DNA from: Adineta ricciae
Lineage: Eukaryota > Rotifera > Eurotatoria > Adinetida > Adinetidae
Direction of reading: 5' to 3'
DNA: 64,000 nucleotides
NCBI GenBank assembly: GCA_905250025.1
Contig: CAJNOJ010000032.1
Location: forward strand, 47,501 to 111,500
A program made the translations under genes and the position numbers. This document shows, piece by piece, positions 59,401-64,000 of the stretch (its first letter is position 1; each line of letters opens with the position of its first letter). The notes beneath the pieces were generated by a model. It worked only from the letters and a program-made list of their open reading frames with translations, was not told the DNA's origin and made no database searches.

Positions 59401-62400
59401 CGTCGAATTGATTCATTTTTCGATCAAGATGACGGTTGTATTCTGATGAGAATGATTTTTCGTCCATTGAAACACCATCGTAGAGACGACCCATGTTTGA
59501 TGGAACATAGATATCATCACCTTCAACTGATGGTAATGGATATTCGCCATGCATACCAAAGATCATTTTTTCAATTGGGAAACGAGCTTCATCACCCTAA
59601 AATCAAAATACATTTCGATTAGTTCGAACAATAAAATCTTATGATTTCAAACCTTTCGTTCACGGTCAGCTTGTTCTTTTTCATCAGCTTCGCTCATTAC
59701 TCGGCGTGCCATCTGTGGTGACGCACCTCCCATTTGTGGTGGCATACCTCCCATTTGTGGTGATGCACCTCCCATTTGTGGTGACGCACCTCCCATTTGT
59801 GGTGATGCACCTCCCATTTGTGGTGGCATACCTCCCATTTGTGGTGTTGCGCCTCCCAGTTGTGGTGGCATACCTCCCATTTGTGGTGACGCACCTCCCA
59901 TTTGTGGTAGAACTTGACGTGAGCTACGAACAACTGATTCAGCTACTGGTAAGGTTGGCATGGTGATAAGGGGTACATGTTCATATGTAGTTAAATATCG
60001 AAGTAATCGTTCTTTGCTAACTTCATTTGATAAACCTTGTAAGACACCATCGAATTCGAAAACATTGAGGCCTACAGTTGATTCTGGGGCGCCAGTGAAC
60101 GAGAGTTCGACACGTGTTTTGTCTTGAATTTTATCAGAGAGAACGATTGGTTTAGTGTCCAATTCTGGAATAAGTTTGAAGTCGTCAACAACTGTTTCTG
60201 TTGATGTGAATGGAACAATTGTAGCATTCAAGGTCAATGAGCTTTGGAAGAGACCAGCAACTGAGAATCGGTATGTTTCAGCAACATTGAAACCGAATGT
60301 TGGTTGGAAGGTATAGACAAGTAATGTTGAGTATGGTACCATTTCACGTGTAATTTGGATTGGTAAAGTACCGTTGAAGACACATACTGGTGCTACTTGT
60401 TCTTCTGGTCGGATAGCACGTTTGCTCTTGCTTTGACATGCTTTAGTTGGTTCAATATAAAATTCACCGGTGAGAGTAATACGACCATTGGTCATAACAA
60501 CGTACGACATCGGTAATCGTTCGAATTTTTCAACTGGTTTCGATGGAACTAATTGAACGTAGAAGTTTGAAACACGGCCAACAGTTGAGATTTGTGAGCT
60601 GACGACTGGAACATTAACATCGGTGTTGACTGGAGCAACTGTTGATGGTAAAAGTTCAATGCTTAATTTAGCGTTTGTGCGACGAGGTGTTGGGATGAGT
60701 GGCATGCTAATGGTACGATAACCATGAACTTTACCGTCAATACCAACTGGTGTAATCTAAATCAATAACAGAAACAAGTCTTGTAAGAAAGTAAAATACT
60801 GAATTACATACTGTCATAAGGACACCAATACAGTTTTCTGGAAATTCAATGTTGAAGAAGCCCATATCGTTACGACCGCTAAAACAACAACAACGTCAGT
60901 ACAGATGGCTATTTTTTCGCCAGATTCTCATACCGTGTATAGAAATCTTTGATTTCGACAATCTTTTCTTGCTCTTTGCCTGGTTCGTTGCGGAGAAGCA
61001 TGCGAACAGTAACAGTCAAGTCTTCCATTTTGATTGGCTTGCCATCTGGGCGTTTGGATGTAACGGCATATTCGTTCTTGATACCAGCTTCGAATTCAAG
61101 TGGATGAATATCATAGATGACATCACGTGTGAAAACTGGGATCAAATGGCGGATGACACGTTCTTGGCCAGTAATAAGATCAGTAACTTCAATGTAAACT
61201 TGAATAGCGAGTGATTTGCTGATGTCAATTTCGAATAATGATAAGAGATCGTAGTTTAATTCGATACGGCCAGCAATTTCGAAGGTTTGTGATTTCCATT
61301 TACGCCATTCTTCACCTTTCTTTGGTTCTTCTGGACGTTTTGGCTCCTCTGGGCGTTTTGGTTCTTCTGGGCGTTTTGGTTCCTCTGGACGTTTTGGTTC
61401 TTCTGGGCGGGCGTTTGCTCTCATTGTCATTTCGAATTCGTCTTCGGTGACTTGACCAATAGCAACGATAGCACGGCCGAAAATAGGTTGGCTGTTGTCG
61501 TCACTAATTTCGATAACACCACGAAGGAATTTGTCTGTGCGGAGGAGATATCGTTGGAAGATAGCTTTAAGATCAAATGATGATGTAACTGGGCGAGATA
61601 CGAGGACTTCGACCGATGATGTTGTGTTTTCCATGGTAGCGGATACGAGCCATGGGCCAAGGTTGACATCTTCGCCAAGTGGGAATCGGAAGGTTTCAGT
61701 AAGACCTAAATTGTATGAATCAAATGAAAACCAATGATGCCGAGTTTTTAAATTCACACTCACCTGAGCGAACTGGAACACGTGGGAATTCACCAACGAG
61801 TTTAAGAGAGGCATCCTATGAGAAAATGTTTCATTCGAGTGAACTAAACAAAATGTTGAATAGAGCTTACATAAATTTCAATGGTGAGTTCACCACTTTC
61901 CATTGGCATAAGTTCTTCAGTTGTGGCAACGACGCGAACTTCCATGATGTCATGTGGACGGTAGGTTGATGCTGATGTTTGAACAAGTAAAACATGACGG
62001 CTATCGTAGACGATGACATCGCGTTTTTCTTCGAATTGAAGACCACCAGTACCAGTGATGATTAATTCACCAGCACCAATTGGAAATTCCTTTGGAAGAG
62101 TGATTGTGGCATTACGTGTCTCACCGGGTTTGCAGACAACTTTTCCTTCGAGATGTTGTGCTCCGAGAGCTAATTCGAATTTAACATCGACTGGTTGGGA
62201 TGCGGCAGCAATAAAAACTGAAAATTGGTTATCGTAGTCAACTTTGAAAAGTTTTGGTGCGATAATGAGATAAGAACTAAAAGTGAAATCAATGATTTTC
62301 TTCGTGAAATACATTTAAGTATCACATACTCTTTGGCAAAAGATACGCTTGATAAGGCAACCAAGCCAAAAATGATCAATGACCACTAGAAGAAGAAGAG

Positions 62401-62454
62401 AAAATAAAAACAAATTATCGAAATCAATTGAAATAAAGCAATACTTACATTCAT
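56441..62454 (-). CDS. Alpha-2-macroglobulin / thioester-protein-like secreted protein lacking the CGEQ motif
   Basis: Large secreted protein of the A2M/TEP/complement fold (protease trap or opsonin). Ten exons (62454-62449, 62385-62330, 62276-61871, 61815-61764, 61705-60934, 60878-60812, 60756-59653, 59596-58222, 58166-56850, 56796-56441) give 1836 aa; typical family length is 1450-1500. Signal peptide about 1-19 (MNWSLIIFGLVALSSVSFA). Macroglobulin domains follow (SYLIIAPKLFKVDYDNQFSV; VLLVQTSASTYRPHDIMEVR). MG6-like ELSFTGAPESTVGLNVFEFD is followed directly by a repeat array at the bait-region position. The MG7-like part has TWLASGFALNAKSGLSIAQP. The TED-like helical domain is about 1290-1580 (YADYDGSYSF, WILARQQPDGSF). 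The usual GCGEQ is replaced by a segment around RTNTLVGIDQALIRLYRSLG, so no thioester can form. Repeat arrays at about 270-302, 732-802 and 909-943 account for part of the extra length. Confidence 0.86.
59231..59335 (-). repeat. In-frame 21-bp tandem repeat (PMPPKDK), 5 units
   Basis: Five 21-bp units encode the heptad K-P-M-P-P-K-D in the macroglobulin-like protein, about residues 909-943; units differ by a few silent changes. Confidence 0.9.
59710..59922 (-). repeat. In-frame 21-bp tandem repeat (PQMGGAS/PQMGGMP), about 10 units
   Basis: About ten 21-bp units encode P-Q-M-G-G followed by A-S, M-P or A-T, residues about 732-802, right after the MG6-like segment. Two unit types alternate irregularly, a sign of repeat turnover. 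Confidence 0.9.
61321..61418 (-). repeat. In-frame 18-bp tandem repeat (RPEEPK), about 5 units
   Basis: 18-bp units encode R-P-E-E-P-K, residues about 270-302, within the N-terminal macroglobulin domains. Alternating codon variants give a higher-order 36-bp pattern. Confidence 0.9.
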
Positions 62455-64000
62455 CGTGGTTGATGAGAAGAGATTTGTAATTTGAACAGATTATCGACAT
62501 CGGCTTATATACAGCTGAACACAGCTGACTAGCAAGATCAGTCAAGGCAGATAATTCTATAGTCTGTACTGTTTCTTTCTGTTCGACAAAGCAATCGCGT
62601 GGTATGTAAGAGATAGAACAAAAGAAATATATCCCTAATGATGTATCGCATAGCCCTGGATAACAGAAAAGGACAAACAACGTATTGTCTGCACTTCGTT
62701 AACCCGACTTTATCGTCATTGCCGTCGATAGAAGTAAATAGAAAACATTTTTCAACCCATAGTCAGTCAGCTCCATCGCATTATAATCCATTGACGTCGA
62801 TCAGGTGTAAAATAGAGAACGTATTCTGTTCAATTAATCCTCATAGACATAATTATTCGAAAGAAGTCATATCGAATGATTTCTAAATTATCTCTCGTAC
62901 GATTTTGCTTCTCGATGAAGTCACAGTAGAATAATTGATGAGAATGTTAATCATATTGAACATGTTGTTTCATTCGCTACTCATCTCGAATTACAAGTGC
63001 GTAAAGGTCATTCAGAAAACTTTGAAAGACGAAGGCTCCAATGCACATGTCATTAATAGTCTCAAAATGTTGAGAAGAAAAGATTTTCAGACGGCGAAAC
63101 GCCTAAATATGAACATCGCATATACTTTCGAGGAACTTTAGCCCTCAACAACTCTGCTCTATTGTTACTTGCAAAGCACGGAGATATTTGAATTATTGTT
63201 CGAGCGAGGTAAGGTGAGCAAATTGATTCCTCCACAAGTCGAGGGCAACCTCATACATAATGAAAAGAATTTTTTGCAAATCTTATTTAATTAAACCTGT
63301 ACGATAAAATGTCTTGCTGTTTTGAATTTCAAGATTAATTAGTCTCGATTTGTATTATCTTTCAGTATCAGATGCATGATTATATTCTTGAATAAGTTCG
63401 TCAATATAAGTTAAAACATCTGCTTTGACATTCGCCAAAAATCATAATCAAAAAGATTGGTTTTCTCGTCTCATTTGTCTATCTATTGCGTTGTTTTGTT
63501 TAAACCTGGTAAATACGCTTAGACTGCTCAAATCCCTGATTAAATTTTGATTGAAACGCGCACATGATGGATTCACCTTAATCATACACCCAATAAACCG
63601 TCTAATTAGATGAAAACAACGCTTTCATCATCAGATTTGCTTGAAGAAACTGCTCAAACGCTTCTTTCAGCTTTCATCTTTTTCATTTCTACTTGAAATT
63701 AATGAAGCAAATTAAACGACTGTTAGTTCTTTTCCTTAATTACAAGACAGCATTGAAAAGAAAACAGCGTCCTAATATGCCGACAACGACTAATGGTAAA
63801 CTTACAATAAAAAGCCATTAGATACTCTCGTCAAATAAGCGGAAGTCGATAATGTCTAGTAACAGAGATTTTTCAATTACACGACATTCTGTGTAATAAT
63901 TATCTCATAGTCAGATGCGTTTTTTTTTTGAGAAATGCCTTGAAACTCTCTACGTCTGTTATTCTCACGAGAATTCCATGTATTACTTTACTACTCGACC
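62455..64000. other. Upstream region of the macroglobulin gene; no further gene seen
   Basis: 1.5 kb. The promoter and 5' UTR of the macroglobulin-like gene lie at the left end. Remaining open frames (for example 62935-63141) are short and unrecognised; sequence is AT-rich. Confidence 0.45.

Noticed and set aside
59706..59966. Long open frames on the opposite strand of the macroglobulin repeats (also 59210-59446 and 61238-61450)
   Set aside because: They are by-products of a 21- or 18-bp repeat, which stays open in several frames. Their translations are monotonous and the minus-strand gene explains the region.

Overview
This 64 kb window is animal nuclear DNA, most likely from a bdelloid rotifer. 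The sequence is AT-rich, and genes are split by very short introns (mostly about 45-80 bp, GT..AG) with tiny first exons. The conserved proteins are clearly metazoan. The gene-poor stretches hold decayed copies of families expanded in bdelloids: an arginine ADP-ribosyltransferase-like fragment and an F-box/LRR-like gene. Products were assigned by reading the translations and comparing them with family knowledge; no database search was run. Exon boundaries were chosen by hand from splice signals and reading phase.

Layout. 0-17.5 kb is a dense block: GOLGA2/GM130 (-), MTA (+), a Ser-rich protein (+), an ACP6-like acid phosphatase (+), a DLK/LZK-type MAP3K (+) and La/SSB (+). 17.5-23.2 kb is gene-poor, with a 233-bp direct repeat flanking a cut ADP-ribosyltransferase fragment, an N exactly at the repeat edge, and dispersed palindromes. 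23.2-28.9 kb carries single-LIM CSRP (-), TXNDC17 (-), HDAC11 (-), ZNF706 (+) and an unrecognised gene (+). 28.9-32.0 kb is a three-exon rhodopsin-type GPCR (-). 34.6-37.5 kb holds a Pro/Cys-rich gene and a PTB-like gene in tandem (-). 37.5-47.4 kb is a loose region with two almost identical one-exon GPCR genes on either side of an F-box-like pseudogene. 47.4-56.2 kb is dense again: PDE6D (-), malectin (+), a forkhead factor (+), eEF1B-delta (-), MED11 (-), PHF5A (+) and CD2BP2 (+). 56.4-62.5 kb is a large alpha-2-macroglobulin/TEP-like gene (-) with three in-frame repeat arrays and no CGEQ thioester motif. The last 1.5 kb holds nothing recognisable.

How the genes work together. Most are single-copy housekeeping genes with no shared pathway. 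Exceptions are two spliceosome genes in tandem 58 bp apart (PHF5A of U2 SF3b and CD2BP2 of U5), and chromatin/transcription genes scattered through the window (MTA, HDAC11, MED11). Several same-strand pairs (HDAC11-TXNDC17, MED11-EEF1D, PHF5A-CD2BP2) are 58-130 bp apart with a splice-acceptor-like site at or just before the downstream ATG. This fits operon-like transcription with spliced-leader trans-splicing, which is known from bdelloids. The main leads are the macroglobulin-like protein with repeats in its bait-region position, the GPCR pair that looks homogenised by gene conversion, and the operon-like pairs.
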